A stretch of DNA of 64,000 nucleotides, taken from positions 98,902 through 162,901 of the forward strand of contig JASXTE010000070.1 of assembly GCA_030280995.1 (NCBI GenBank), read 5' to 3'. The DNA comes from Hemileia vastatrix (taxonomy: Eukaryota; Basidiomycota; Pucciniomycetes; Pucciniales; Zaghouaniaceae). The translations under genes and the position numbers were made by a program. This document shows positions 35,501 through 50,500 of this stretch, piece by piece; the first letter of the stretch is position 1, and every line of letters starts with the position of its first letter. The notes beneath the pieces are model-generated. The model ran no database searches, was not told where the DNA came from, and saw only the letters and a program-made list of their open reading frames with translations.

Positions 35501-38500
35501 CTACTTGATGTCCTTCTTGTCCTTGTGTTGTTCATCTTACTTGTCTCCCTATACCAAAGCTACTTTGTGTCCAGTATATTTTTTGTTGTATGATTTTTTG
35601 CCTTTTTTTCATTTTCCCTACATTTTTTCCTCCTCCTCCTCCTCGTGACTGTGTATTGATGCTGGTGAAATGTTTCATCCTCTGTTCATTCAACTTTCCG
35701 CATTGAACATTCCACTGAACAAGTATATGGAGGATGATGCTGAACAGTCTGGACTACTTTTTTCTCTCCTATTTCATCTTGTCCATTGTCACCCTGTGTG
35801 TACTTGTATTTTCTCTCTAATATGTCTGCATGTCTGTATATCTGTATGTCTGTCAGTATGTCTGGCTGTCGATTCGTCGATCTGTCTTTCTTCTCAACTC
35901 AACTTCAGTATATAGTGTATCTGTCCCCAATAGAAACAAACAAACACACAAACTCTCTGTCTCTTTTTTTTCCTCTTCTTTTTCTTCATCACCAAGATGA
36001 AATGATTGAAGTTGTAACCTTTATATTTGATGCGGATGTGTGTGTGTTGGCATGTTCATTTATGTTGGTCATAGGGTAGTGCAAGAAAGAAAATGAAAGG
36101 TCAGGTTTGCTCGTCCACATTATTTCTTCTGTTTGTTGTAGTTGCTGTTGTTGCTGTTGTTGTTGTTGTGATTTTCTTCAACTATCTCCGATGTTACTTA
36201 CATCAGTCTACTTTTTCTTGTTGTTACTGCATGCTGAATGAATGTTACATCCTTTGAATGTAGCATCCTTATCCTGTATATGTATGTGTGTATGTGTATG
36301 TGTGTGTATACTGATGTTGTACTGAATGTCACATGTGATTCAACTACATTCACTCACATCGACTCACATTGACTGGGTCCACATAAGTGAAAGTACTCAT
36401 ACAGTAGACAGTATACAATGTTTCATTTTACTTGGGTATTTGTGAGTTGATGTTGCATGGTGAATGTTGGTATTTTCTTTTACCACATCCTGACGAGAGG
36501 ATGAGTGAATGAGTGAATGAGTGAATGAGTGGATGAGAGGATGAAAGGATGAAAGAATGAGTTAATTTTGCTTGGTGCATTGAAATGGTCAATCAGATGA
36601 TCAGATGATCAGACAAACTCAACCAGTCGAGCGTACTTTGCTTGTCGTACTGGTCAACATACTGATTCGACTGTGACACAAGAGAAGACAAGAAAACACA
36701 AAGGATGAGACAAATGATCACTCGAACGAGGCGTGAAGAGACACAAACAGAACCAAATGAAAGAAAAGGAAAAATAAAAGGGAAAAGAAAGAGAAAAACT
36801 CGATAGAATAAAAGGAAAGAATAAAGAAATTCTCAGGATATACCGGTTGCACAATGAGTTCTATTGACTGGTCCTTCCTTTTACTTCTCTTACTTCTCTT
36901 ACTTTCAATGGCTCTCACTGTGAGTCAGATGAGATGGAAGATGAGACTCCATTCTTCTATCACAGTTGTTCTTACCAAAAGGATGCTTCTTCTTTTCTTC
37001 TTCTTTCTTTCTTTCTTCTCCATCTTCTCCATCCACTTCCTCTTTTTCTCCTCATTCATCCTTGATTCTGTGCAGTTTGCTGTATGGGTCAAGTTGAGAA
37101 ACATTCTCTCTCCATTCTCTCTTCATTTTCTCTTCATTCTCTTTTTATTCTCTTTCCATCCTGCCGCTGCAATCTCGGTTTGTCTCCGTGTGTTCCTATT
37201 ACTTTATCTCTTTCCTTCTTTCTTTTATTCCTTCATTCTTTCTTTCTGTCTTTCTCTCTTTCTCTGTGGACAAAGTGAGATGAAGATAAGAAAGATAAAG
37301 CTATAAAGCTTCAACACACCAAGAGCCTTTTCGTGACCAAATGAAGAGCAAAAGGAGGATGCGGATGTCACTAAGGTCAGCAGCATTTGCTTGGTTGCTT
37401 GGTTCTTAGGTTCTTAGGTTCTTGGGTTGCTTACTTGTTCACTCGCTTACTTGTTTACTAACTTACTAGCTTACTCACATTGAACTTGCTTTTGGTCAGT
37501 GGCACAGAGAAGACAGTCTAAAGGAAGTGACACTACTTCTTGCAGTAATCTGTTCCTTGTGATCTTCTTCATCCCTCCCTTTACCCTCAATTACAATGGT
37601 CAGTTGAATCAGTTGAATCAGTTGACACTGTCCACACAACACGAAAATCACAATTACACTTTCACCAGGGAGATTGGACATGAGAACAATTTGACTTGTT
37701 AAGGAAAAGAGAGACCTACACAGATACACGGATACAAGTGGACTTTACTCTCTATTTCGAGGGTGTTCTATGTGTTGTATGGAACAACCTGCTTTTCTTC
37801 CTGCCTTTCATTCATTCATTCTTTCTTTCTGCCTTTATCTCTTTGCCTCTGCATATCAAGGCCGGCAAAGCTCGTTAGTCAATTGAATGAATTACAATCA
37901 ATCTACCTAATTGACTCCAATTTTTTTCTCTCAACTCTGACCCTTTCATCCTTTTCTATGCTTTTTCTATCTTCTTCTATTATTTCATCTACTTCTATTA
38001 CTTCTACTACTTCTACTACTGCTACTACCACTACTACTGACTTCATGCAGATTAACTTAACCGTTTCTATGGCACTTAACTCATGCAATGTATAATTGAC
38101 TGTATAACTGATAGATTTTGTGTTGAGTAATTGTCTTTAACTTTTCATCCTCGACGATTGTCTATGCTTGTCTTCTATTTTATGTATTGTATACTACATT
38201 ATGTACTGTCGAGTGTTGACTGTTCACTGTCGACTGTCTGTTCTTTCTGTGTCTAATGGGCCACTGTAGACTGTATGAAATGTCGTGCACGTTCTCATCA
38301 GTAAATTTTTGGCTTTTTTTCACTTTCAATGACTTGACATCACGCTCTGTAGATTGTTTCTCGCTTTTTTCCCTTCTTCAATTTAATACTCTTTTTAATT
38401 CTTTCTTTCTCTTTTTCTCTCTTTTTCTCTCACTTCTGTCTACTCTCACTTGAACATAAAATGTCACCAACCGACTCTAACTCTTGACTGTTTCAGTAAA

Positions 38501-41500
38501 ATTCACCTTTCTTTGTCTGTGTGCCTTTGTTCTTCCCTTTTTTCACCCAACTAATTGACTCAGCTGCCATGACACTTTCACAAGCTTGATTCATTCTTCC
38601 TCTATTCTTCTACTCTTCTCTGCTTTATTCTTTATCATCCTTTATCATCCTTTAATCCACACAAACATTATTCACTCTCTTTTCCTCTTTTTTCCTCCAT
38701 CGATGGCTGACAAAACACTTTTGTTCAAGCAAATAATTTGCCCAGTCATCTATTTTTGTTCAAATTGCCAACTGCAAATTACACTTTACACCTTACACCT
38801 CGAATTTGTTAAAATTTGTCCACATTTGTTCAAACTTGCTCGAACTTGTTCACATTGTTTCTGTAAATTTTTCAACTTTTGGTCAACTTTCATTGGAACA
38901 AATGTGTCAACCTTAGCAACTTTGATTCCTTTATTTCCCAGTCAATCTTTTTTTCTTTTCTCTCTATTTCGTTGAACGGACTAAAGAACCACATAAAAAT
39001 GTCTCTCATTCTCACATGAATGATCGAATGTTGATCATCATTTCTTTTATGATTTCAACTGTTGATTTTTGTTGATTTTTGTTGATTTTTGTTGATTTTT
39101 GTTAATTTTTTTTAATCAAGTTAATCTATTCACTCAATTATCTACTTTCACCTGGTTTGAATTTACCTTGATTCAATTTTAACTGTTCATACCATATCAA
39201 GATCGACTGTTTCCTCATGAATATTCAAGTGGAATACATCTTTTGCAGACTATTTGTATTTGATCTGATGAAAATTGACTAAAAATATTGATTCTTTTCT
39301 TCCTCCTCTAATTGACAGAACTTTTCGAAACTGATGGAATTCTCTTGCCAAATTCCAAGTGTGATTATAAATTCGAAAGCGTAACAAGTGTTGCGTCAAA
39401 TAACAATAATTCAATTTCGTTTATTTCATCATCATCATCGCCATTATTGGTATCATCATCAATGTCCATGTACTCAGCGGCATCTTCAACATCTTCAACA
39501 TCTTCAGCATTAACCAATTCTGCCGCATCATCTAGTAACCGCCTTACTTCTGGTTTATCTTCATCACATGTTCCATCGAATAAAGGACGATTCTATTCTC
39601 CTCAATATCCCAGTACGTATCCCAAGTCAATTAAATGCTCTTATGCATACTATGGTCAAGAAGATCAACGAGTTCGACTGATATTTGAGCACATAATGCT
39701 ACTCAAGAGTGATCTGAGGTGAGAATTGAATTTTTCCATTGATTCTATTGATTGACACGCTTATTGATCACTTGGACCATTTTCACTTTTTCTTTCCATC
39801 TTTTCCATCTTGTTCATCTTCTTTATCTTTTTTTATCTTATCCATCGTCCACCTCTCATCCTTTTCTCTCATCCTTCTCATCTTCTCATCTTATCGGACT
39901 AAAGTGGCTCGAGCAGCCATTTGAATGATTGACTTGTTACACAGGTTTTTTTCTTTCTTTCTCTTTATTTCAGTCGACTTTTACTCTTTTTTTCCTTTGG
40001 ATCTTTACTTATTTTTTTTCTTCCCCTGTAAATTGTTGGAGTGTACTTGATGTTCTTTGTACTACTTTTGATTTATTTTTCTCCCTCTTACACTTGAACT
40101 TTTCAAGTGAACTGCTGACGAGGTGAGAATGTTGAAAATGCTTGTGAGAATAAGAGAATAAGAGAATAAGAGAATAAGAAGACTGAAGAAGGCTGAAGAG
40201 TCAAAGTATTCGCATTTCTCATTACACATTCAACCTTCGTCCCTGCATCGCTAACTTTGTGTCATTGTTCTTGTTTTTTTTCTTCTTCTTCTTCTTTTTC
40301 TTTTTCTTCTTCCTGATTCAACTGTATTCGCTGTGTGTGTGTGTCTTCTACTTACTTTATTCTTCTTCTCCATTTCTTGTTGTCTTTCATTGTACTCTTG
40401 GTGTGTCAAGCTGCTTGACGAGTCCGGACGTGATCTTGGTTTACGATGGAATCGATTCAACTGCACCAATAATTGGACAATATTGTAATACCAAAGCATT
40501 CGTTGAATTACTCTCAACAGGAAAAAACTTATTTGTTGAATTTTACTCACGATCACACTTTCCAGGACAGGTAATGTTACCATTGAAATACCATTTTATT
40601 AGTTTGTTTGTCTCTCTTTCTCTTTTTCTCTCTTTCTCTTCTTATTTTGGTCTTACGTATACTCATACAAAATGGAATAAGAAAAGAGTGAAAATAAAAG
40701 ACATTTGCGAACAACTAGAAAACAAGTGCCAACCTTTCATTTGGTTAGAACCATTTGAATCATTTGGATCATTTGAATTGTTTGCATCATTTGTTTCACT
40801 GATAACTTTCACCTGAGTCTACAAAAGTTGTTTCTACAAAAGACTGATATTTTGCATGTTCAAGTGAACATTTTTTCATGAATACAAAGAAAACATTTTA
40901 CTGGTACAACATTTTGTTTTGTTGCTTGTGCTTTTATTTTCACCTAAAATTTTTACCCTGATCAATGATGTAAGTTGTAAGTTGTAAGTTGTTGTACAGT
41001 TGAAAGTTGTCTGTGTGAAATCTGTTCTTTCCTCTTTATTCTTTCTTTTCTGTTCTGTTGCCGTCTTGTGCAAATGTTACCGTGTTACTGCGAAAGTATG
41101 TATTTTTGCTTTTTGCTTTTTACTTTTTACTTTTTGCTTGTTGTACAATCAGACACAAACACACGCTGAGTCATGTATGTTGTGTGTTAGTGTGTTTGTG
41201 TCTTTCTCCATCTCTTTTCTCGGTGACTTTTTTTCTTACTTACTTTTGTATTTGTCGATTGTACTCTTGCCAAAGGTTACATGAGAAAGAGTGAAAAAAA
41301 GTTACAACAAGAAGAAAAAGTAGAAAAGTAGAAAAATTGAATGTTGAAAAATTCAATGCATATTGTATACTCAGTTGTATTCAGTGATATGTACGTAAGT
41401 TAGGTGGATGAACATAGTTTCAATGTTAGTAAGTAAAAAGCATAAGCTGACAACATGAGCAAAAAGGGTTCTTTTGCAATTTAACCATGGAGAAGAAGTC

Positions 41501-44500
41501 ACACTGAAAAGAGAAACTGAGAAAAGAATAAAGAAGAAAGAGGAGTCAAAGTAAAAAGAAGGAAAAAGAAGAAAAAGTTTTCACTGATACCAGCAAATAC
41601 TCAGGAATTCACCAGTTCTATTCTTCACCTTCTTGAACCTATTAAATGTTCACTCACGTGGTACCAAAGGTCGTTTCTCTTCTTTGTGTGTCTTTGAATG
41701 TACCAACTTTTCTACCAATGTACTAGGTTCTTTCTGTTCTTTCTTTTCCTTCTTTGCCGTCTTTGCAGTCTGTACTTTTCTCATCAATTCATTGGTCCTT
41801 GTGGCACGCAGTTTGTCCCTTTGTCGCTCATGTTCTACTACATGTGTGTATGTGTGTGTGTCTTTTCCTATTTCCTTATTTTCTTCTTTTATTCTTTCCT
41901 CCTTTTCCTCTATTAGGGATTCAAGGGTCGCTTCTCCTTCGAAGGAATCACCGACCGTACAAATGGACATTCATCTCATTTAGACTCCTCATTTTCTTCT
42001 TCTTCATCTTCTTCTTCTTCATCCTCTTCACCATCATCATCATCTTCCTCCCTTTGGTCAGGTGTATCGTATCCTCATCATACGCCTTCAGCACCTTATT
42101 CAATATTTTCTTTTTCACACAACTCTTCATCATCTGCCACATCCGCATCTTCTTCTTCTTTTGCTTCCTCTTCTTCATCTTCTTCATCACTCGGTAAGTT
42201 ACTTAACTGTGCCTGCAGACACTCTCGACTAACTGAATGAAAGATCGAATGAAAAGAAGAACCAACAACGAAAAAAAGTCCATTCAACTTGTCATTCGAT
42301 CTGATTTGGACACTTTTAGTCCATTGACATAGTCACTACTACCTATTGGATGCTGGCTTCTTCATGTTACAGGCAAATGATTCACACATTCAATTGAATG
42401 ACGATTGACTGGTAAATTGTACTGTCAAATGAACTACCAAAATTCCAGTTACACTGCTCAATATAGTTATTTCTTTTGAAACCAAACTTTTACCCAAAGA
42501 AAAGTTGTGACAGACAATATCGTTCTTTTCTTTTGCCTTGGTTCAATTATTCACTGTGTGAAACTCGCAACCATGTTGACCGTGTTCATCAACTAACACT
42601 TTTGCTTGACTCAAGTTCTTCTGTCGACTTTTTTCCTGCTTTGCTGTGACTTTGTGCTTTGTACTTTGTATGTGTGTGTGTGAGTTGATATCGATTGACT
42701 CGAGTTGAATTTTTCTCTTTTTCTCTTTTTCTCTTTGAGGTCTTTTATTTTTGACTCGACAAGTCAACTCACTAGCTACCAAATGTTCCTTCATCGGATA
42801 CAAAATGTGTTATTCGCTCTCATGACATTTTTTATCTTGACTATTTTTTTCTTTTTTCTTTTTTCATTTTGTTTTTCTTGTTCTTCTTCTCACCGTTAAG
42901 TCCATCTCTTCATCATCACAAAGTGAAAAGCTGTTGCTCATGTTAACACTTGGATTAAAAGAGCCATGAATTTTACAATGTTATCACACTGTTATCAGTG
43001 ACACGTTGACTTTTTTTCTCTCCTTTTTTTTCTTTGGTAAAATTCAATTGGTTAACACTTTATGGTCAGATCAGTTGTTCTCAATCTTTTTCCAAATCTT
43101 GTCCTGTATCTTTACCCTTGTTGATACTTCAACAGAGAATGAATCTTTTGTTATGTTGTCATTGTTTTTTCATTGTTTTTTCATTCTCGCTTGACTGATT
43201 TATTGAACATCTCTGGCACTGATGAACTTGTAACCGTCAAAGATGAATTGTACCTCTTAATTTGTTATTTTGTGAGATAAATTGTTACCATGAAAAGATG
43301 TTTAGTTGTTTTCTTGTTTACTTGTTATTATTTTTCTTCATCTTCTTCTTCTTTATCTCACTGTCACATAGTCAGGTGAAAGACTAGTGAAAGGCAAGTA
43401 AGTAAAGTAAAGCAAGTATAGTGAATTTGGATGTAGATGTGAATGTGGATCTTGTAATTAGTCTGCTTCATTATTCTTGTCCTTTCTCTACCCGAAAGTC
43501 GGCGAAAGGCAAAACGATGTTATTTTCTTTTCTTTCTTTTTTTCCCTTCTTTCTTTCCCCTGCTTGACTAATTCGACTGACTGTGCTACCATTTAAGAAG
43601 TTGTTCTAACAACTTGTTCTTTCCTCGCAGTATTTTTTGCTCGAGATCTTCTTACCTGTTCATCCCTTACTTGCTTTTTCGTGTATCAATAGGTTGTCCT
43701 AAGGATTTATTTGTCTGAAGCTACAACTGTATTTGTGCCACATCTGCCACTGAAACTACAGTACTAGTACTGATGCTAGTGCTAGTGCTAGTTGTGTGAC
43801 TAGTTCTAGGACTAGTTGTAGTGCTTTAGTGTGTGTATGGAACATTTTTTGTCTTTTCTTTGCTGCCAATGTTTCCGATTCCATCAGTCTGTACAGTCCA
43901 CTTGCACTGTACTCTCATTGAAGGAACAAATGCAATTGGCTTATGTTTGACCAAGCCTTTGCAGAACCAAAGATACTGACAAAGTATAAACTTGAACTTC
44001 AACGAGATGCTCCGAGCGAGTCTACTGTTTCTTTTCATCTTACATCTTACATCTTGCATCTTGCATCTTGCATCTAACATCTTTTATCTTTTATCTTTTA
44101 TCTTTCATCTTTGACTGTCACAGGACAATCATCTTCTTGTTCATCTTCTTGTTCATCTTTTATTTTATTTCATCTTGTTATCTTTTCTTTCTTCAAGACT
44201 GGTTCATTGTGATGTCCATTTAATTTACTTTGACTCTTTTTGATTGATACCAAAGTTGGATTGATCGACTTAATGATGAAACCTTTTCACTAAAAGTAAA
44301 GGAAAAAGACTTTTTGTTGTTATATTTCTCTGTGTTCGTTACCTTTTCACTCATATTGTTGTTGGTTCTATCTTTTTCCTTTTTCCTCTTTTCTTCTTTC
44401 TTCTTCATCTTATTCTCATCCATGTTTCCTTAGAAGAGAGAGAGAGAGAGAGAGAGAAAGAAATAAGGTTTCTTCTTCGCTCATGTTGAATTTCACTCGG

Positions 44501-47500
44501 CAATTGGACCTTGTGAATCGAGTTGACTTGAACTGAATGAGTAATTCGCTCAATAATTCAACTTGACTCATTACTATTACTTTGGCAACATTTGCACTGA
44601 TGGTACAAGAGTACTTTCAATGTGTATCTGTCTTGCTGTCTTTCTGTGTTTTTGTGTATCAGTTTGTATATACTTTTTATGTGTTTTGTGTCTTGTGCCA
44701 TCCTACACTCGAATAGTCTAATGGACCAATGGTCAATGTATAAACTACTTGAATGTCTTCTTGTCCTTCATTTTGTTCTTTTGCTTTTTCTTTTATTTTA
44801 TTTTCTTCTCTTTTTCTCTTGATCTCACTTTGACTTGTCTTGCTAATGCGAACAAACACATTGAATGAACATTGAATTTACTTGCCCTTCGGAATCAATT
44901 ACATACAATTTATTCCTGACAAATGTATACCATCGGACTATGTGATAACTGTGTGATCTGTGTGTTGTCTATTGCATTCATTATATCCAACTAACTGATG
45001 AGTTTGGATGTAAATGTTAATAAGTTCTATTGTTTCAGTGTTTTATCTTTCCGTTTTTCCATTTTTCCATTGTTCTAAAGTTCAAAGAGCTCTTCTAGAA
45101 CATTTTTAACTTGCTCTTATTCAATTTATACGAGAACATGTGAGAACATGTAAAACCTTTATTCCATCGGCGTCCATACCAATTGACCGACTAGTTGTAT
45201 GGAATAATTTGCTAATTACATTTACCTCATCTACTGTAATATGTTCACTTATATATTCACTTGTGATAAATTGATTACTACTTTTTTCATCTTTCACCTC
45301 TGATCATTTATTTTATCCTACACGTCACTATTCTGTTATATGACCATGTGAAGCCATTTGTATTTTACTATCTAAGCATGGTGAATTGATGAGAACATCT
45401 AAAAAATCATTGATTCGATCACTTGAATCAATCAATAAAAACCTTCAAAAGTTCATCCTTCTTAAACAATGATCAAATTGATTTGAAGTATACGTGTGAC
45501 AAATAGAAATAACATTTAAAAATGTTTATGTCAAATGTGTTTTATGTGATGACATGGAAATATTGATGGATTGATCTATTGATCTATTGATGTACTGATG
45601 CACTGATGTATTGACGTATTGATTGAAAATCTCTAGTGACTGACCGTTTTACTCGATTATTCTACTTGACTTACAAGGATCAAATCACAATTTACCATGT
45701 AGCAGGTTGAAAGATACTTTGAATTAATATTTTAAGTGAACTTTAAGATTCGTTCAGGGATTTCAGGGGAAAACGGATTAAATTGCAACAGAAGCAAAGA
45801 AGAAAAGAATGCTAGAACCCAAGGATCAAAGAACAAAATAGACAAGTTGACAATACGATTGAAAGAAGAAGAAATGACCTGGTAGACTGCTGGTTTGGTA
45901 GACTGTCTACAATGGTAAAATGGTGAAATGGTAAAATGGTAGACTGAAAGGCACAATGTGCTGCAGTCTAATGAAAAGAAGCACTTTCACTTTATTCTCT
46001 GTACATCGTCAAATCGATTATCTCTTCTTCTTTCTTTCTCTTTTTTTACTCCTGTTGTTGCACGTAATCGTCAGTGCAAACGTCTCAACCATCTGAGGGG
46101 AAGAAAAAGAAGAAAAAGAAAAAGAAGTTTCCTTTAATTAGCAAACTAAGTAAGATCAATCCTTTACTTACGGGTCACTTTTCGTAGTTCTTTATTCTTT
46201 ATTGGATATTTGACTTAAACCGCACATCCTCACAAGACTTACGCAACTTGAACAACTTACACTGAATCTTGGTAAGGGTAAAATTTAGCTTAGTCTTCTT
46301 GGTCAACAGTGAACTTTTAAAGTCTGAATAACTTGTAATACATTGAACAAATAGCAAATTTACCTAAAGGTTTACGTGAAATTGTATAAATTGTATAAAT
46401 TGCCACACTCGGTGAAAATTAATGCTTGTATTTTTAAATAGGAGAGACTTTTTCATCTCAATCAATGGAAAGGAAAAATGAGATGAATGAGATGAATGAG
46501 ATGAATAAAGGAAATGAGTAAAATGACGAAAATGAGGAAAATGACGAAAATGAGTCAAGTCAGAGTGATGAGAAATGAGAGAAATGAGAGAAATGAGAAA
46601 AATACTCATTTGCTCGGTCGGTATGATATAATGATTTAAAAGCCATTATGAGTCAAGTCAGAGTGATCTTGTGTCAAATTTACCCTGATGACATTTACAT
46701 TTTGCCCAAATTGAACATTCGGCTGCACTTGCTATTAGAGCTATTAGAAGATGTTTTGAGGTCAGATGAAATGACGCTAAATTCATCAGCTCATATTGTG
46801 CCCTTTTCTCTCATTCTCAAGAGATGTGAAAAGATGCACAAAGATGTATAAAAGTTCAACGAAGATTTATAAAGATGTTGGATTTTAGGAAAATTTGGTA
46901 AAATTCGATGACATTTTGTGAGATGTGATTCATTTGTTACCCTGTTTTTACTCCTTTTTACTCCTTTTCTAAGTCTCATGTGTCACCAACAGATGCAAAT
47001 GGACTACAGATGTACAATGTTGTGTAAATGTCGTCCCAACATCATTCGACAGACTTGTAGCACGTCACTTTCTCTAGTCTCTTTATTCTCTCCACCCTGT
47101 TTGTCTGTCATCTCATCTTGTGAGTTTATATTAATCTGCATGAAAACAAATAAAAAAAAACACTCGATAAAATTAATTTCAATCGTATCTAAGCTTGATC
47201 TAATTCAATGTACAATGTGTATAATGTGTATAATGTGTACAATGTATGCTATGTATACTATTTACTCTCTTATTCCCTTATTCTTTCATTGTATTTGAGA
47301 GACAAAGTGACTTTTATACTTGCATACTTGTATACTTATGTCTGTTGACTTGAGTAAAAGTTTTTCCCTCTTTTTTTTGTCTTCTTGGTGTCTCGTTCTT
47401 TACTGATGACTGAGAGTTTCATGTTAAACTTTATTTTATTTCAGTCCATCATGTTGACGGAACAACAGAAGAAAAACAGTGACAAAAGTCAAATTGTTTT

Positions 47501-50500
47501 CCTCTATTTCCCGTTTTCTTGTTTTTCTTGTTTTTCTTGTTGATGTTGGTCCAGTTGTTCAACTGTTGTCTTGTTTTTCTTGTCTTTCTTGTTGTTACTG
47601 TTGTTACTATTTCACATTGTCTGTGTCTGTGTGTCTGTGTTCGATGTTGTTGATTTAATTTGCCAGGAGAAAATTGAATTTTCAACAAAAAAGACCGAAA
47701 AAGAAACCTGAATCTAAGTTGTTGGACTGTTATACTGTTATACTGTTATGTTGTTAGAATGTTTTACTCTTTTACTCTTCTGCTCTTTTACTACTTTTAC
47801 TACTTTTACTGTTGGACTTTTAACTGACTCAACGGACACATTTTGTTGAAAAATGCACAAATAACCAAAAGCAATGTTGAGTATGAATTTTATCTTGATT
47901 ATTTTATTCTTTTGAGCAGATTTAAATTAAAGTGCATAATTTACGTAGTCTGTTTGGTTGATGAGTCTTCAACAAGCAAATGTGACTTTTCTTCCATGAC
48001 AAGGGAAGGAGAAAGGAAGAAAGAGAGAAAATGAGAGATTTTGTCGAATATGCAAACAGTTCCTTGGCTGAGAAACAAAAAAGTACAAGAAGAAGAAGAA
48101 GAAGGATAGCTCGATCGAAATTGAAGCCGTGTGCAAATGTTCTACTCAAGTCTTCAAATTATTCTCAACACTTGGGTGGACGGATGTGAACGGTTGGAGG
48201 TGTACGTTACACTCATTACTTGATGCCTTTACAAGAATGAACAGAAGGCTTTGAAGGAATAGAAGGAATAGAAGGAACAAATGTACATAGCGAACCCCAT
48301 GGAATTGACTTTCGTTGAGTGAACATTTGTACCTTGCATTCTCATATTTCCTGTGTGGATATGAGAAAGCAGCTAAAGTTCATGCCAATGCTGTTGGATG
48401 TTAGATGGTGAATGGTGGATGTTCCAACCATCAGGTCAAACTAACTGCCATCGAGACGTGAGATGAAGAAAATCTTACTCAAACTCGTGTGCGATGTGTT
48501 CTATTGCAACTTATTAGAAGAAGGAGAGAGAAATCTTCTCAGGATAAAAGCAACCTCGAGTACCAAGAATAAAAGTACCGAAATACCAAAGTACGAAAAG
48601 ATTGAAAGAACTCAAAGAACCAAAGAAAAGAACAGTCATGATGATTGTGTGTATCTTGTTTGACTGTTGTATATCTGTATCTGTCTGTGTGTGTATGTGT
48701 GTGTGTGTTGCTTTTCCTTTTTGCAAAGTTGATTGTGTGAACACTCACCTTACTCCTCTTACTATACTGTTACTACTGTTACCGCTGCTGTAGGTACAGT
48801 AGAACAGTTGTAGTCTCTGCATTGTCGTGACCTTTCATTTTGTCAGTCCAGTCAATGTGGATGAGGATGTGGATGTGGATGTGTGTTTGTGTGTTTGTTT
48901 GTCTGTTTGTTCACTCTTCTTACACTCTTGCACTGACTTTGATTATTGAAGTGCACTGTGTGTTGTTTCCTTTTCTTTTTTACTCTTTTTCTTTCTCAAT
49001 CTCTTATTGTTGTATCGTATTTTTTCTCTTCTTCTTCTCTTTTTCCTTCTTTACTCACATTTGAAGTCAGTTCTTTTTGGTTCTTTTTGGTTCTTTTTGG
49101 TTCTTTTTGGTTCTTTTTGGTTCTTTTTGGTTCTTTTTGGTTCTTTTTGGTTCTAACTTCTTTACCAATACCCTGACATTGTGACACAACACGCTGTGTG
49201 TCCTGAGTGTTACTCTATTTGAATAACTCAAAAGTCGGAAAGAAGAGTGAAAAAATAGCAGCAAAGTGTATTTCAAGTAAAAAAAAGTAAAATAAGTTGA
49301 AGAAGAAGCAAAAGTAGGTGTAGTAGAAGTAGAAGAAGTGAAGGAAGAAGAAAAAAAGAAAGTATTCGTTAATGTGTCGACGTTGCAACGGTAAAGTTCG
49401 ACCTGCGCGTGCGAAAGGTCGATGGTGAAGCTGTTTTTCTTTCCCTCTTTCTTCTTTGACTGTCATGGAAGAGATGGAAGAGATGGAAGAGATTGAAGCG
49501 ACTGAAAAGGTCTGTCTGCCTGTTCTGCAACAAATACACTGAAGAGACTGAGTGAGAAAGAGAGATGAACACAGAGAAAGAGAGAAAAAAGGAGAGATTG
49601 GACAGAACTCATACACTCGACGGTGTGCTCGACGTTCTGGTCTACCTTGAAGGAGTGGAAAGTACTAAATCTTTCAGTGAGTGGATGAACGTCCAACGGA
49701 CACATCCAACTACACACACAGACACATACAAACTCATACACACACACATACAGGCAAATCATCTTTCATCCCTCACTTTGTGTCCATTTTGTTCTTTTAT
49801 TCTTCACTACAAGTACCAACAGTTGAATCAGTTGAATCAGTTGGAACAGAAATAACTAAAAGAAGAACAAGAAGAAAAAAAGAGAAAAAGTGTCTTTAAA
49901 CTTTTCTCTTTCTCTCTCTCTCTCTTTTTTTTTCTCAAGTGAAGAGTAAACACCTCCTGATGTCAATCATCTTTCACTTTTTTCGGTCGACATTTAATGG
50001 ACTGCCTTGTCGTTACATGTTGAAGCCACAGCTACCTTTTTCATATTGACATTTATCAAGTCAACTGAGTTGAAGTTAAATTTTCTTCCTTAATCATCCT
50101 GCAATCTACAGTTCAACATTTTAGACAAGTGATCATTTGTAGTAGTATACTGATGAAACATCTTTTTAATCATGTATCTGTGTTTCTGTGTTCTGTGTTC
50201 TGTGTCTCTGTTTATTGTACAACTTGTTATCAATTAAGGTAATCTCCTGAAAGTTTTTTGATGATTCGATTCATTTGAAATCATTTGAATCATTTGGAAT
50301 GATTTAGATGATTTATTCACTGAACAGCCGAGAAAAGAAGAAAAAAAATAAAAAAAATCAATCAAACATCTCCACCATGTCAAATATGAACAATTCGATG
50401 TATATTTATTTAACATCATTCATGATAGTAACTTTATGCATTTTAAACATCATCTTGGGTGACACAGCAAATAAATACAAACCTGCTGGTGAGTTGACGT

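Noticed and set aside
40259..40816. 185-codon open frame treated as one coding unit
   Set aside because: Only 40411-40570 is CUB2 exon; the Phe-rich start and the tail after GQ are intron on both sides of good splice sites.
41948..42287. Minus-strand Lys/Met- and Glu/Asp-rich frames opposite the Ser-rich exon
   Set aside because: They are antisense readings of the TCT/TCA serine codon repeats.
49071..49154. CRISPR-like regular repeat
   Set aside because: Units are contiguous with no unique spacers, and the DNA is clearly animal nuclear sequence.
49067..49276. Repetitive Lys/Asn/Gln/Glu/Pro frame on the minus strand
   Set aside because: It is only the translation of the 10-mer ttctttttgg array.
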